Positions 53,209-62,545 are shown, numbered from the stretch's first letter. The stretch is 64,000 bases of DNA from Clostridiales bacterium (GCA_012840355.1 DULN01000001.1:62001-126000); one strand, 5' to 3'. The notes: generated by a model from the letters alone, not told the origin. A program made the numbers and translations.

Positions 53209-53899
53209 CTTTCAGCCTCCGCAGAACCTCTCGGTACGCGCCTAGCATATCGCCCAAATCGCGGCGGAACCGGTCTTTGTCGAGCTTGCTGTCCGTCTCG
53301 GCGTCCCAAAGCCTGCATGAGTCGGGGGTTATCTCGTCGCAAAGGATAATCCCGTCAGCCGAGCGCCCGAACTCGAGCTTGTAGTCGACAAGCTTAATCC
53401 CACACTTTGCGAAAAGATCGCAAAGCAGCTCATTTACGCGCAACGCGACATTACGCATATAGTCGAGCTCTTCCTGCGCGGCAAGCCCGAGCGCGGTTAT
53501 CTGGCTGTCGTTTATCATCGGGTCGCCGAGCTCGTCGCTTTTGAGCGAAAACTCGGTCGTGGTGTTGCGCAGCGGCGTACCCTCCGGGACGCCATACTTC
53601 TTTGAAAAGCTGCCGGCTGCAATGTTTCGCACTATAACCTCGACCGGCACAATCTCGGCGCGCTTTACCTCCACCGTCACGGGGTCAATCACGCGGACAA
53701 GATGAGTCTTTACGCCGTTTTTCTCAAGGTACTCGTAAATGAGGTTTGAAATGGCGCAATTTAGCTCGCCTTTTCCTTCAAATTCCTCTTTTTTCTGGCC
53801 GTTGAAAGCCGTCGCGGTGTTCTTAAATTTTATTATAAAAGTCTCGGGCGAGCCGCTGTCATACACCTGTTTCGACTTGCCCTCATAGAGCAGCTTCAT
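53192..53899 (-). CDS. purC: Phosphoribosylaminoimidazole-succinocarboxamide synthase (SAICAR synthetase)
   Basis: Makes SAICAR, the substrate of PurB. 235 residues, standard length. LLYEGKSKQVYDS and the catalytic-domain motifs VEVKRAEIVPVEVIVRNIAAGSFSKKYG, TEFSLKSDELGDPMINDSQI and LVDYKLEFGRSADGIILCDEITPDSCRLWD are diagnostic. Strong promoter upstream; it heads the purC-purB-purA-guaA series. Confidence 0.98.
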   Translation of the reverse strand: MKLLYEGKSKQVYDSGSPETFIIKFKNTATAFNGQKKEEFEGKGELNCAISNLIYEYLEKNGVKTHLVRVIDPVTVEVKRAEIVPVEVIVRNIAAGSFSKKYGVPEGTPLRNTTTEFSLKSDELGDPMINDSQITALGLAAQEELDYMRNVALRVNELLCDLFAKCGIKLVDYKLEFGRSADGIILCDEITPDSCRLWDAETDSKLDKDRFRRDLGDMLGAYREVLRRLKDVLEG

Positions 53900-53958
53900 T
53901 ATACGCTAGCCCCCGTTGCTTTTATTATTTGAAGTTTTAACCTTTTTACTTCAATTTA

Positions 53959-53988
53959 ATTATACCACCCTAAAAAATACTCTGTCAA
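53959..53988 (-). promoter_or_regulatory. Promoter of purC
   Basis: Minus-strand TTGACA (53983-53988) and TATAAT (53959-53964), 18-bp spacer, 60 bp before purC. No purine riboswitch or PurR box was recognised in the short leader. Confidence 0.92.
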
Positions 53989-54027
53989 CGCAGCAAAAAA
54001 TACAAACATGAGGGCTAAAGAAGCCCG

Positions 54028-54067
54028 AAAAATAACAAAGCAAACGGAAAGCACCGCTTCCGTTTGC
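54028..54067 (-). terminator. Terminator of the homocysteine synthase gene
   Basis: On the minus strand GCAAACGGAAGCGG and CTTTCCGTTTGC form a long stem, followed by TTTGTTATTTTT. Confidence 0.88.
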
Positions 54068-54079
54068 CAAGACTGGAAT

Positions 54080-55354
54080 TTACGATTTTTCTAGCGCCTG
54101 TGCAAGGTCGTCTATTATATCCTGCACGTTTTCAATGCCTACAGACAGCCTTACAAGGTCAGGACTGACGCCCGCCGCGACGAGCTGCTCGTCGGACAGC
54201 TGCCGGTGCGTCGTGCTGGCCGGGTGCAAGACGCAGGTGCGCGAGTCCGCGACATGCGTTTCAATTGAAACGAGCTTTAGGCTGTCCATAAAGCGCGTCG
54301 CCGCCTCGCGGCCGCCGCTCACGCCAAATGAAAGCACACCCGAGGTGCCGGCGGGCATGTATTTTTTTGCGAGGCTGTAGTATTTGCTGCTTTCAAGCCC
54401 CGGGTAGTTTATCCACGCTACTTTTTTGTGCCCTTCGAGGAACCTCGCGACCGCGAGCGCGTTTTCGCAGTGGCGGGGCATGCGCACATGCAGCGTCTCA
54501 AGCCCAAGGTTAAGGTAAAACGCATTCTGCGGCGAGGGGATCGGGCCGAGGTCGCGCATAAGCTGCACCGTGGCTTTCGTTATATATGCCGCTTTGCCGA
54601 AATCTTTCGTGTACCTTACGCCGTGATATGTTTCGTCCGGCTCGGTAAGGCAGGCGAACTTGTCGCCATGCGCCTCCCAATCGAAGTTGCCGCTGTCGAC
54701 TATCGCCCCGCCTATCGCGCAGGCGTGCCCGTCCATGTACTTTGAGGTAGAGTGCGTGACTATGTCGGCGCCCCACTCGATTGGCCGGCAGTTTACCGGC
54801 GTCGGGAATGTGTTGTCGACTATCAGCGGCACGCCGTGCGCATGCGCGACGCGCGCGAACTTCTCTATGTCAAGCACGACGAGCGAGGGGTTAGAAAGGC
54901 TCTCGGCAAACATAGCCTTGGTGTTAGGCTTAAATGCCGCCGCAAGCTCGTCCTCCGGCGCGTCGGGGTCAACGAATGTTACGTCTATCCCCATTCGGCG
55001 CATCGTAACGTTAAGCAGGTTGTACGTGCCGCCGTAGATTGCCGACGAGGCGACGATATGGTCGCCCGCGCATGCAATATTAAAAAGCGCGAGAAAGTTT
55101 GCGGCTTGACCGGACGAGGTGAGCATCGCCGCGCAGCCGCCTTCCAAAGCAGCAATTCTTGCGGCGACTATGTCGTTTGTGGGGTTTTGCAGCCTGGTGT
55201 AGATATAGCCCGGCGATTTTAAGTCAAATATCGCCCCCATCTCGTCCGAGCTTGTGTATCTGAAAGTTATGGTTTGATAAATCGGTATCTGTCGCGGTTC
55301 GCCATTTTTTGGCTCATATCCGCCGTGCAGGCAGTTTGTCTCAAGCTTTTTCAT
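54080..55354 (-). CDS. metY: O-acetylhomoserine aminocarboxypropyltransferase / homocysteine synthase
   Basis: PLP-dependent enzyme that makes homocysteine from O-acetylhomoserine and sulfide. 424 residues. Features are METY-like: LETNCLHGGYEPKNGEPRQIPIYQTITFRY, GYIYTRLQNPTND, LTSSGQAANFLALF, and the PLP Lys in HSTSKYMDGHACAIGG. The length and the N-terminal KTxxxHGGY pattern separate it from cystathionine gamma-synthase. Single gene; no S-box or T-box was recognised upstream (55355-55444). Confidence 0.9.
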   Translation of the reverse strand: MKKLETNCLHGGYEPKNGEPRQIPIYQTITFRYTSSDEMGAIFDLKSPGYIYTRLQNPTNDIVAARIAALEGGCAAMLTSSGQAANFLALFNIACAGDHIVASSAIYGGTYNLLNVTMRRMGIDVTFVDPDAPEDELAAAFKPNTKAMFAESLSNPSLVVLDIEKFARVAHAHGVPLIVDNTFPTPVNCRPIEWGADIVTHSTSKYMDGHACAIGGAIVDSGNFDWEAHGDKFACLTEPDETYHGVRYTKDFGKAAYITKATVQLMRDLGPIPSPQNAFYLNLGLETLHVRMPRHCENALAVARFLEGHKKVAWINYPGLESSKYYSLAKKYMPAGTSGVLSFGVSGGREAATRFMDSLKLVSIETHVADSRTCVLHPASTTHRQLSDEQLVAAGVSPDLVRLSVGIENVQDIIDDLAQALEKS

Positions 55355-55444
55355 TTCTCTCGCCTTTCCATAACGCCGGGCGGGACCTCGCCCGCCCGTG
55401 GCTTATTGTTTTTTCATTTAAAAAGGGCGCCTGCCCATTGAAGC

Positions 55445-57112
55445 TTAGAATTTATAACCTTCCTTCAGCGTCACTATGCGGTTGAAGGTATTGGGGTATT
55501 TTGTATCCTTGCAGAAATAGCCGATCCTCACGAACTGGAACTTTTCTTCAGGCTCGGCATCAAGCAGCGCCGGCTCGATTTTCGCACCGGTTACTTTTAC
55601 GAGCGAGTTTGGGTTTATATACTCGGTGAAATCCTTGTCCTCGGGTATGTCGCCGAGGTTCGGCACCGTGAACAGCTTGTCGTAAAGCATGACGTCGGCA
55701 GTAGCCGCGTGTTTTGCCGACAGCCAATGGATTGTGCCGCGCACCTTGCGTCCGTCGACCGGGTTGCCGCACCCGCTCTCAAGGTCGGCGGAAACTAAAA
55801 CCTCCGCTATGCTGCCGTCGGGGTTTTTCCGCACGCCCTCGTATTTTATAATATACGAGCCCATTAGGCGCACCTCGCCGCCGGGCTTGAGGCGGTGGTA
55901 TTTAGGCGGCGGGTCTTCCGAGAAGTCCTCGCGCTCGATATAAAGCTCGCGAGTGAACGGGACCTCCCTTGTGCCGGCGTCCGGGTCGTTCGGATTGTTC
56001 GGCAGGCTGAAATACTCCACTTTGTCCTCGGGATAATTTATGACCGTCACCTTTATCGGGTCGAGCACCGCAATGCGGCGCGGCGCCGTGGCGTTGAGCT
56101 CCTCGCGGATGCAGTGCTCTAGCAGCTCGATGTCTACGATGCTGTTGGTCTTTGAAATCCCGGCGCGGCGGACAAACTCGAAAATCGAGCTAGGCGTATA
56201 TCCCCTGCGGCGCAAGCCTCGCAGTGTCGGCATGCGCGGGTCGTCCCAGCCGTCGACATAGCCCTCGAACACCAGCCGGCGCAAATAGCGCTTGCTCATC
56301 ACCGTGTAAGTCATATTCAGCCGCGCGAACTCGATCTGACGCGGCTCCGGCTTAAACAAGCCAATGTTTTTTATCACCCAGTTGTAAAGCGGGCGGTTGT
56401 TTTCAAACTCGAGCGAGCACAAAGAGTAGGTTATTCCCTCTATCGCGTCCTGTATCGGGTGGGCGTAGTCGTAAAGCGGGTAGATGTGCCACTTTTCGCC
56501 CTGGCGATAGTGCGGCGTGTTCTTTATGCGGTATATCGCCGGGTCGCGCAGGCAGAGGTTTGGCGACGCCATGTCGATTTTGGCGCGCAGCGTTCGAGAG
56601 CCCTCGGGAAACTCGCCGTTTTTCATGCGCTCGAAAAGCTCGAGGTTCTCCTCGACCGAGCGGTTGCGGTAGGGGCTTTCGCGCCCGGGCGTCGTCAGCG
56701 TGCCGCGGTACTCGTTCATCTGTTCGGGCGAAAGGTCGCAGACGTAAGCGAGGCCTTTCTTTATCAGGAGTATCGCGTACTCGTAGCACTTGTCAAAATA
56801 GTCCGAGCCGTAGTAGACCGCGTCGGGCACAGCGCCTAGCCAGCAGAGGTCCTCGTATATCGATTTTACATACTCGGGGTCCTCTTTTTCCGGATTGGTG
56901 TCGTCATAGCGAAGGTGGAACCTTCCGCCGTATTTTTTCGCGGTCATGTAATTTATATAAATCGCTTTGGCGGAGCCGATGTGTAGGTACCCGTTAGGCT
57001 CCGGAGGAAAACGCGTTCGCACATAGTCGCGCCAGCCGTTCTCCTCGGACGGCCCCGCGGCAAGCTCCTCGTCGATTATGTCGTGTATAAAATTGGAGGC
57101 TATCTCTTCCAT
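55445..57112 (-). CDS. glnS: Glutamine--tRNA ligase
   Basis: Class I synthetase that charges tRNA-Gln directly. 555 residues. HIGH-like PPEPNGYLHIGSAKAIYINY, the discriminating GlnRS segments YDDTNPEKEDPEYVKSI and GITYSLCSLEFENNRPLYNW, and a KMSKS variant VMSKRYLRRL. The C-terminal anticodon-binding beta barrels are present. Having GlnRS next to GluRS suggests that tRNA-Gln can be charged directly, independent of Glu-tRNA-Gln amidotransferase. Begins 10 bp after the VanZ gene stop. Confidence 0.97.
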   Translation of the reverse strand: MEEIASNFIHDIIDEELAAGPSEENGWRDYVRTRFPPEPNGYLHIGSAKAIYINYMTAKKYGGRFHLRYDDTNPEKEDPEYVKSIYEDLCWLGAVPDAVYYGSDYFDKCYEYAILLIKKGLAYVCDLSPEQMNEYRGTLTTPGRESPYRNRSVEENLELFERMKNGEFPEGSRTLRAKIDMASPNLCLRDPAIYRIKNTPHYRQGEKWHIYPLYDYAHPIQDAIEGITYSLCSLEFENNRPLYNWVIKNIGLFKPEPRQIEFARLNMTYTVMSKRYLRRLVFEGYVDGWDDPRMPTLRGLRRRGYTPSSIFEFVRRAGISKTNSIVDIELLEHCIREELNATAPRRIAVLDPIKVTVINYPEDKVEYFSLPNNPNDPDAGTREVPFTRELYIEREDFSEDPPPKYHRLKPGGEVRLMGSYIIKYEGVRKNPDGSIAEVLVSADLESGCGNPVDGRKVRGTIHWLSAKHAATADVMLYDKLFTVPNLGDIPEDKDFTEYINPNSLVKVTGAKIEPALLDAEPEEKFQFVRIGYFCKDTKYPNTFNRIVTLKEGYKF

Positions 57113-57121
57113 GACAGTTTT

Positions 57122-57712
57122 CTACTCCCGTAAGTTTGTCAGCTTTTTAATTTTATTCACGCGAAACCGCTCGACGGCTTCGGCTTTTATGAGCCTGTAA
57201 ACACAAAACCCCAAAAACCCGCCGAGCGAAGCGAAAATCACGTCGTCTATGTCAGCTATGCGGTAAGGCATAACGAGCTGGCACAGCTCGACAAACAGCG
57301 ATAGCGCAGCAGCGCCGAGCAGCGCCTTTGCCCATGAAGCCCCGCGCCACAATAGCGACAACATAAACCCCAACGGCACAAACAGCGCCGCCCCTCCGAG
57401 CACTTTTGCCAGAGCAGCCGCGTGCTCGCCGGCATACCTGCCGGAAAACATATCGTACATAAATCTTAGCGGGATAAAGTTATAAGCCATATTAGGCCAC
57501 TCCGGCACCGCCGGGACCTCCATGACTAGGAGCGATAATATCCCGCCGCAGTACATCACAAGCAGCGCCGCGCCTATCTCGTGCGCCTGCGTTGTTGAGA
57601 TGTTCAGCTTCCTTTGCCTTAGCGAGGCAAACCCGCGCACGAAGAGCGCCAGCGGCAGCGCCATTATCATGCCGCTAAACAGCGGCAATACATAATCTTT
57701 AATAAATCTCAT
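57122..57712 (-). CDS. VanZ family membrane protein
   Basis: A 196-residue protein with four to five transmembrane helices. The typical VanZ region is at 100-175: LVPLGFMLSLLWRGASWAKALLGAAALSLFVELCQLVMPYRIADIDDVIFASLGGFLGF. VanZ-type proteins are linked to glycopeptide/teicoplanin tolerance and other envelope roles, but most have no known function. It is a middle gene between gltX and glnS and has no evident tRNA-charging role. Confidence 0.88.
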   Translation of the reverse strand: MRFIKDYVLPLFSGMIMALPLALFVRGFASLRQRKLNISTTQAHEIGAALLVMYCGGILSLLVMEVPAVPEWPNMAYNFIPLRFMYDMFSGRYAGEHAAALAKVLGGAALFVPLGFMLSLLWRGASWAKALLGAAALSLFVELCQLVMPYRIADIDDVIFASLGGFLGFCVYRLIKAEAVERFRVNKIKKLTNLRE

Positions 57713-57734
57713 TTCCCCGATACTATGGGGACAC

Positions 57735-59399
57735 TCAGCCGAGCGACCCGATAAACTCGCGCACGCGCCCGGCTACCCTCTCTTTGCCGAGCACATGCAA
57801 CACATCGTACAAATCCGGCGAGTTCAACCTGCCGGTGAGCGCGACGCGAAGGAACATCGCGACGTCGCCGACATTACCTTTATATTTTTCGGGCGACTCT
57901 TTGTAAAGCTTCATCTCGGGCGCATAGCCGAGCTCGGCGGCAATCGCCTTGATTTTGTCAAACCAAGCGTTGCGGTCGTCCGCCTCTTCGTAGGACTCAA
58001 GGAACAGCTCGAGCGCGCGCCGGATGTCGGCTTTGTCAAACCGAGGCTCGATTTCGTCTTCTATCTTAAACAGCCGGTCATAGAAGAACGAAAGGTATGG
58101 CTTAACATCAGACCACTTGGCGAAGTCTTTGCGCGGCTTTTTGCCGCCGCGGCCAATGGCGAATATCGCTTTCGCGTAGCTTGGGTCGGCGGAAATCTCA
58201 GCGTAAAGCTCGGGGTCATACTCCTTTGCCCATTCGGACACTTGGCTGTATACTTCATCCGCCGTCATGCGGGATATAACGTCCCGGCCGATGTCGTTCA
58301 GCTTGTCAAAATCGAACAGGCAGCCCGACGGGCTGAGCTTTTTGATGCTAAACGGGAACTCGGTATAGTGCTTATCGGGGTTTGCCATCCGCCACTCCTC
58401 GTAGTTCGAGTTGAGCAGCGTCATTAGGTACTCAATCATCACAATCGGCGGGTAGCCGCTCTCATAGAAGAACGAAAGCCCGAACTCGGGGTCCTTGCGC
58501 TTTGACAGCTTGCGCTTTTTGCCTGTCTCCTCGTCGATTTTAAGCACCTGCGCGGTGTGTATATACTTCGGCATCTTAAACCCGAGCGCGCGGAAAAGCT
58601 CAATGTGCAGCGGCAGGCTCGGCAGCCAGCTCTCGTCGCGCACGACATGCGTTGTGCGCATCAGGTGGTCGTCGACCGCGTGCGCGAAGTGGTAGTCGGG
58701 CATTCCGTTGGATTTTAAAATGACATGGTCAATAAAGTTTTCCGATACGTCTATCTCGCCTTTGACGAGGTCGGTAAATTTAAAGCTCTTCCCTTCTGTG
58801 CCCTGCGAGCGTAGCCGCAGCACGAACGGCACTCCGTCATCAAGCATCTTTTTGACCTCGTCGAGGCTGGCGTCCCGCCACTTCGCCCATTTGCCGTAAT
58901 ATCCGGGCGTGAGCTTCTGCGCTACCTGCTCGCTGCGGATCTGCTCAAGCTCCTCGGGCGAGCAGAAGCAGGGGTATGCCTTGCCTTCGCGCACAAGCTG
59001 CTTTGCGTAGGTTTGGTAAATCTCCTTGCGAAGCGACTGCCTGTACGGCCCATAGTCGCCTTTGTCGCCGTCCTTTGTCGCGCCCTCGTCGAAATATATG
59101 CCGTACTTGCCGAGCATATCGATTATAAGCTCGGTCCCGCCCTCGACGGCGCGCTTTTCGTCGGTGTCCTCGATGCGGAGGAAGAACACCCCGCCCGACT
59201 GGTGGGCCAAACGCTCGTCAATTAAAGCGCTATAGATGTTGCCCAGGTGTATAAACCCGGTAGGCGACGGCGCAAACCGTGTCACTTTTGCCCCCTCGGG
59301 CAGATTGCGCGGAGGATAGCGCCGCTCCATGTCCTCCGGCAGCGTTTTTATGTGCGGATACAGCAGCTCCGCAAGCTCCAAGTTTTTATCTTCCGTCAT
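57735..59399 (-). CDS. gltX: Glutamate--tRNA ligase
   Basis: Class I synthetase that charges tRNA-Glu. About 554 residues. HIGH motif FAPSPTGFIHLGNIY, the segment IEDTDEKRAVEGG, and KMSKS-type KLSKRKDPE. It carries an N-terminal extension of about 45 residues, ELAELLYPHIKTLPED...YPPRNLPEGAKVTRFAPSPTG, seen in a clostridial GluRS subgroup. I chose ATG at 59399, which has GGAGG 6 nt upstream, over the open frame from 59453. Followed by vanZ and glnS on the same strand. Confidence 0.95.
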   Translation of the reverse strand: MTEDKNLELAELLYPHIKTLPEDMERRYPPRNLPEGAKVTRFAPSPTGFIHLGNIYSALIDERLAHQSGGVFFLRIEDTDEKRAVEGGTELIIDMLGKYGIYFDEGATKDGDKGDYGPYRQSLRKEIYQTYAKQLVREGKAYPCFCSPEELEQIRSEQVAQKLTPGYYGKWAKWRDASLDEVKKMLDDGVPFVLRLRSQGTEGKSFKFTDLVKGEIDVSENFIDHVILKSNGMPDYHFAHAVDDHLMRTTHVVRDESWLPSLPLHIELFRALGFKMPKYIHTAQVLKIDEETGKKRKLSKRKDPEFGLSFFYESGYPPIVMIEYLMTLLNSNYEEWRMANPDKHYTEFPFSIKKLSPSGCLFDFDKLNDIGRDVISRMTADEVYSQVSEWAKEYDPELYAEISADPSYAKAIFAIGRGGKKPRKDFAKWSDVKPYLSFFYDRLFKIEDEIEPRFDKADIRRALELFLESYEEADDRNAWFDKIKAIAAELGYAPEMKLYKESPEKYKGNVGDVAMFLRVALTGRLNSPDLYDVLHVLGKERVAGRVREFIGSLG

Positions 59400-59445
59400 T
59401 TTTATCCTCCGGTTATCCAATTTGCGGAGTGACCTTCCGCATATG

Positions 59446-60075
59446 TCAACCACTCAAATACATATTGTATTTCCGCTCGTGCGAAAGCGTCGTAGGCGGG
59501 CCGTGTCCGGGGAACACCTGCCAGTCGCCCTCAAGCTTGGCAAGCATGCCAAGCGATTTCATGAGCGCGCCATAGTCGCCGCCCTCAAGGTCGTACCGCC
59601 CTATGTCCTCCCTAAAAAGCGTGTCGCCCGAAAGCATCACGCGGGCGTCGCGAATAAGGTAGCAAACCGAGCCTGGCGTATGCCCCGGCGTGTGCAGCAC
59701 CTCAATTTTTACATAGCCAATCTCGATTATGTCCCCGTCGGCAAGCAGCCGCTCTGCAGGCGCGATAGGCTCCTCGCCCGCTCCGACAAACTTTGCCTGC
59801 GATAGCATCGGGTCGGCGAGCATTTCGGCGTCGTCCGCATGGATATATACCGGCGCTCCGGCGAGCTTGCGCAGCCCCTCAAGCGCGCCGGTGTGGTCGG
59901 CGTGCCCATGCGTAAGAAGGATAAGCTTGCATACCAGCCCGAGCCTTTTGAGCCTTTCGGCAATTAACTCTGCGTCATAGCCCGGGTCGACGACCGCCGC
60001 TGTGTTTGACTTTTCGTCTATAATAAAGTAGCAGTTTGTCCCCAGCGGTCCGACCGGAAACACTTTCAGTTTCAT
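59446..60075 (-). CDS. MBL-fold metallo-hydrolase (glyoxalase II-like)
   Basis: A 209-residue metallo-beta-lactamase-fold protein. The metal motif THGHADHTG (HxHxDH), the next His in VLHTPGHTPGSVCYL, Asp in LSGDTLF and His in FPGHGPPTT are all present. N-terminus MKLKVFPVGPLGTNCYFI is typical of the glyoxalase-II-like hydrolases of Firmicutes. Substrate (S-lactoylglutathione-like thioesters) is not certain, because clostridia mostly lack glutathione. A promoter lies upstream. Confidence 0.92.
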   Translation of the reverse strand: MKLKVFPVGPLGTNCYFIIDEKSNTAAVVDPGYDAELIAERLKRLGLVCKLILLTHGHADHTGALEGLRKLAGAPVYIHADDAEMLADPMLSQAKFVGAGEEPIAPAERLLADGDIIEIGYVKIEVLHTPGHTPGSVCYLIRDARVMLSGDTLFREDIGRYDLEGGDYGALMKSLGMLAKLEGDWQVFPGHGPPTTLSHERKYNMYLSG

Positions 60076-60117
60076 ATTTCTTGCTTCGGCATCCGTATTT
60101 TACTCCTATAATGTATT

Positions 60118-60146
60118 ATTATACCACGGCCACCCCGCATTGTCCA
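60118..60146 (-). promoter_or_regulatory. Promoter of the MBL hydrolase / gltX cluster
   Basis: Minus-strand TGGACA (60141-60146) and TATAAT (60118-60123), 17-bp spacer. It may drive the whole MBL-gltX-vanZ-glnS series. Confidence 0.72.
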
Positions 60147-60201
60147 CAATTTTATATTTTCCTAGCAAATTTTAAGCTTTGGGGGCGCGAAAAATCTACT
60201 G

Positions 60202-60231
60202 TTGCGCATATCTTCTTTAGTATGGTATAAT
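60202..60231 (+). promoter_or_regulatory. Promoter of the polysaccharide deacetylase gene
   Basis: TTGCGC (60202-60207) and TATAAT (60226-60231), 18-bp spacer, 29 bp before the GTG start. Confidence 0.72.
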
Positions 60232-60260
60232 TGATTTTAGGATACCAAAGGAGGGCTGCC

Positions 60261-61472
60261 GTGAAAAGCGACGAAAAAAGCGCCCGGCAAAAGCTCATAT
60301 CGGCCGTGTCGCTCTTTTTGGCGGCGGCGGTTATTTTCGGGATAACGCTGCTAAAAGTGCGGGGAGCAAACGCCGGCGAGCCTACCACGTTTGTCGGCGA
60401 CGAGCCGTGGTATGTCGCAAGCGCCGAGAACCGATATAAGTGGCAAAAGATTGTCGGCAAGATTTATGTGCCGGCGATGATTTTTAAAGAGCTAGGATAC
60501 GAAATCCGCACCAGTTCGAAATCGGTTACGATATCTACGCCTTCGGGCGAAAAATACATTTCGTTTTCCGCCGACAACGAAAAAGCTTACACGCCTGAGC
60601 GCAAAGAGTTTTACCTCCGTTCATATTGGTTTGCGCACGGGGTGCTCGGCGTGCCGGTGTCGACGGTATGTGAGTATTTCGGGCTGACATTTGAGATTTA
60701 CCCGACAAACGCCAAAAACGAAGACGAAGCGAAAGCCATACGTATCTCCGACGGCAAGCATAAATACAGCTTCACAGAGCTTCTTCGAATCTACAGCCCA
60801 TCCCTTCTGCCGCCCGAGACCACCGCGCCGCCCGAAACCACAAGCCCGGCAGAAGTGCCGGCGCGCGCCTACCTTATATACCTCACTTTTGAAGACGCGC
60901 CGAACCAGTACACCGACCAGATACTCGATTTGCTCGATATGTACGGCTATAAAGCGACGTTTTTCCTAAACGGCGGCGCGCTCGAGGAATATTCCGCAAC
61001 CGTGCAGCGCATTATAGCCTCCGGCCATTCCATCGGGCTTCACACGATGACGCAGAACAGCCGGCATTTCGCGCGCGACATTTGGAATTTTATCGGCGAG
61101 CTGCGAGAGGAAAACGAGCTGCTTTACCGGCTTTTTAAAGTCACGACCAGGCTTGTGCGCGCGCCCGACGGCTCGCGGACCTCAAGCTTTGTGATAAGCC
61201 CCGAGGAAGGCGAGCTCATCGAGAGCCTCGGCTATGTGCTTTGGGATTTCAACGTCGACACATACGACGGCTACGGCTACTCTGCCGCACGAGTCGCCGA
61301 AAACGCGATAGCTGGCATCGTAAAAAACGAGGTGCCGGTACTGCGCTTCCACAGCGGCGCAAACACCGTTAAAGCGCTTCCCACTGTGCTAGATTATATA
61401 AAAAGCAACTCCGACCAGTTCTCGGTCGCGCCGATTACTCCGGCCGCAAAAAACGTCTCGTTTTTAAAATAA
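60261..61472 (+). CDS. Membrane-anchored polysaccharide deacetylase-like protein
   Basis: A 403-residue protein: N-terminal membrane anchor (about 15-35), a copper-amine-oxidase-N-like domain with two halves (about 55-170), a Pro/Thr linker (PETTAPPETTSPAE) and a C-terminal NodB domain. NodB motif 1, usually TFDDGP, reads TFEDAP, so the first Asp (catalytic base) is Glu and Gly is Ala. Metal-site motif HSIGLH, RAPDGSR, and LRFHSG are kept, so the metal site is likely intact but catalysis may be altered. It probably acts on peptidoglycan or another surface glycan. Start GTG at 60261 with GGAGG upstream; the frame opens earlier at 60231 without a signal. Confidence 0.87.
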   Translation: MKSDEKSARQKLISAVSLFLAAAVIFGITLLKVRGANAGEPTTFVGDEPWYVASAENRYKWQKIVGKIYVPAMIFKELGYEIRTSSKSVTISTPSGEKYISFSADNEKAYTPERKEFYLRSYWFAHGVLGVPVSTVCEYFGLTFEIYPTNAKNEDEAKAIRISDGKHKYSFTELLRIYSPSLLPPETTAPPETTSPAEVPARAYLIYLTFEDAPNQYTDQILDLLDMYGYKATFFLNGGALEEYSATVQRIIASGHSIGLHTMTQNSRHFARDIWNFIGELREENELLYRLFKVTTRLVRAPDGSRTSSFVISPEEGELIESLGYVLWDFNVDTYDGYGYSAARVAENAIAGIVKNEVPVLRFHSGANTVKALPTVLDYIKSNSDQFSVAPITPAAKNVSFLK

Positions 61473-61474
61473 AA

Positions 61475-61504
61475 AGCCGCCCGGCTCAAAACCGGGCGGT
61501 TTTT
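61475..61504 (+). terminator. Terminator after the deacetylase gene
   Basis: GCCGCCCGG (61476-61484) pairs with CCGGGCGG (61492-61499), followed by TTTTT. It lies between converging genes. Confidence 0.92.
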
Positions 61505-61543
61505 ACTTGCATTTGTGCGGCGGCTTTTTTCTCGCCGGGCGTT

Positions 61544-62545
61544 TTATCCTACCACGAGGAGCCGCCCGAGCGCGTTGTTTTCAATCGCGTTGTTGACAGC
61601 CGGCATAAGCCGCTCGAACGCGCGGATGTTGTACTCGGTGTCGCCGCAGTACAGGCGGGTGACGCATTTGCGCAGTATCGCGCCGCGCTCTTCGGGTGGG
61701 AACGACTGCAACAGCTTTTGCGCCACGTCGATGTCGTCGTCGGTCAGCGCGAGCGTGCCGTGCTCCTTTTTAAGGTAGTCGGCAAAAACCGCGTTTAGCA
61801 GCGCGAGGGTGTATATGTTCACAATAGGAGAATCGTAGCTTTCGCCTAGCACGTCGCAAAAGCGCTTGTAGATTGAGGCTATCGCGAGCGGGCCGAAGTC
61901 GCGGCAGAATTTATTTTCGCTGCAGAGGTGCAAAAGGTAGCTTTTTAAGTAATGTATCCCTATCGCCCCTACCACCGGCACCGCAAGCGGGTAATCAAGC
62001 ATCGCGTCTTTGTATTTCCTCTCGCGGCGCTTGTTCTCCGGGGGGTTTAGCCGGTGAGGCGCGAACTTGATGTCGTACCCTCGCAAAAGTTCGGGTATCG
62101 CGGAGTCGAGCGCGTTATTGTACTCGTAGTTTGGCACATTTATCCTAGACCGGCGCGCCAAAACGAGCAGGCTCGTGGTTTCAAACACCAAGCGTTTTAC
62201 AGCCTGAATCCCTTTTACATAAAGCTCTTCGGGTGTATTTTTGCGTATCTCCTCGAGCGCGGCGTAGTGGTTCCCCAAGGAAAGCAGATATGCGTCTATA
62301 TTATACGTCAGCGCGAGCGCAAGCTCGCTTGCCGTTTCAGCCATTACCGACGTCGACTCGCCCTGCGTGTACATGTAAATCATCTCACCGAGCTGATGGT
62401 AAAGCCCAAGCTGTAGTTCCTGGTACTCGTCGTTTGTCATCGCTCCGCAGCGCACAGCTTCTTCGGCTAGCGTGCTGAGATACGCGCTGTTTTTTATGTT
62501 TTTGGGGTTAAGTTCAGGCTGTTTTCTTTCAATCCCGTAATTCAT
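61544..62545 (-). CDS. DUF6179-like helical protein
   Basis: A 333-residue, largely helical protein. It starts NYGIERKQPELNPKNIKNSAYLSTLAEEAVRCG and contains YTQGESTSVMAETASELALALTYNID, typical of a family known as DUF6179, which is paired with DUF6323 in Oscillospiraceae. Function is unknown. It is shorter than the relatives I recall. The start overlaps the DUF6323-like stop by 1 bp, so the two are coupled. The resemblance is from memory; I could not run a search. Confidence 0.65.
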   Translation of the reverse strand: MNYGIERKQPELNPKNIKNSAYLSTLAEEAVRCGAMTNDEYQELQLGLYHQLGEMIYMYTQGESTSVMAETASELALALTYNIDAYLLSLGNHYAALEEIRKNTPEELYVKGIQAVKRLVFETTSLLVLARRSRINVPNYEYNNALDSAIPELLRGYDIKFAPHRLNPPENKRRERKYKDAMLDYPLAVPVVGAIGIHYLKSYLLHLCSENKFCRDFGPLAIASIYKRFCDVLGESYDSPIVNIYTLALLNAVFADYLKKEHGTLALTDDDIDVAQKLLQSFPPEERGAILRKCVTRLYCGDTEYNIRAFERLMPAVNNAIENNALGRLLVVG

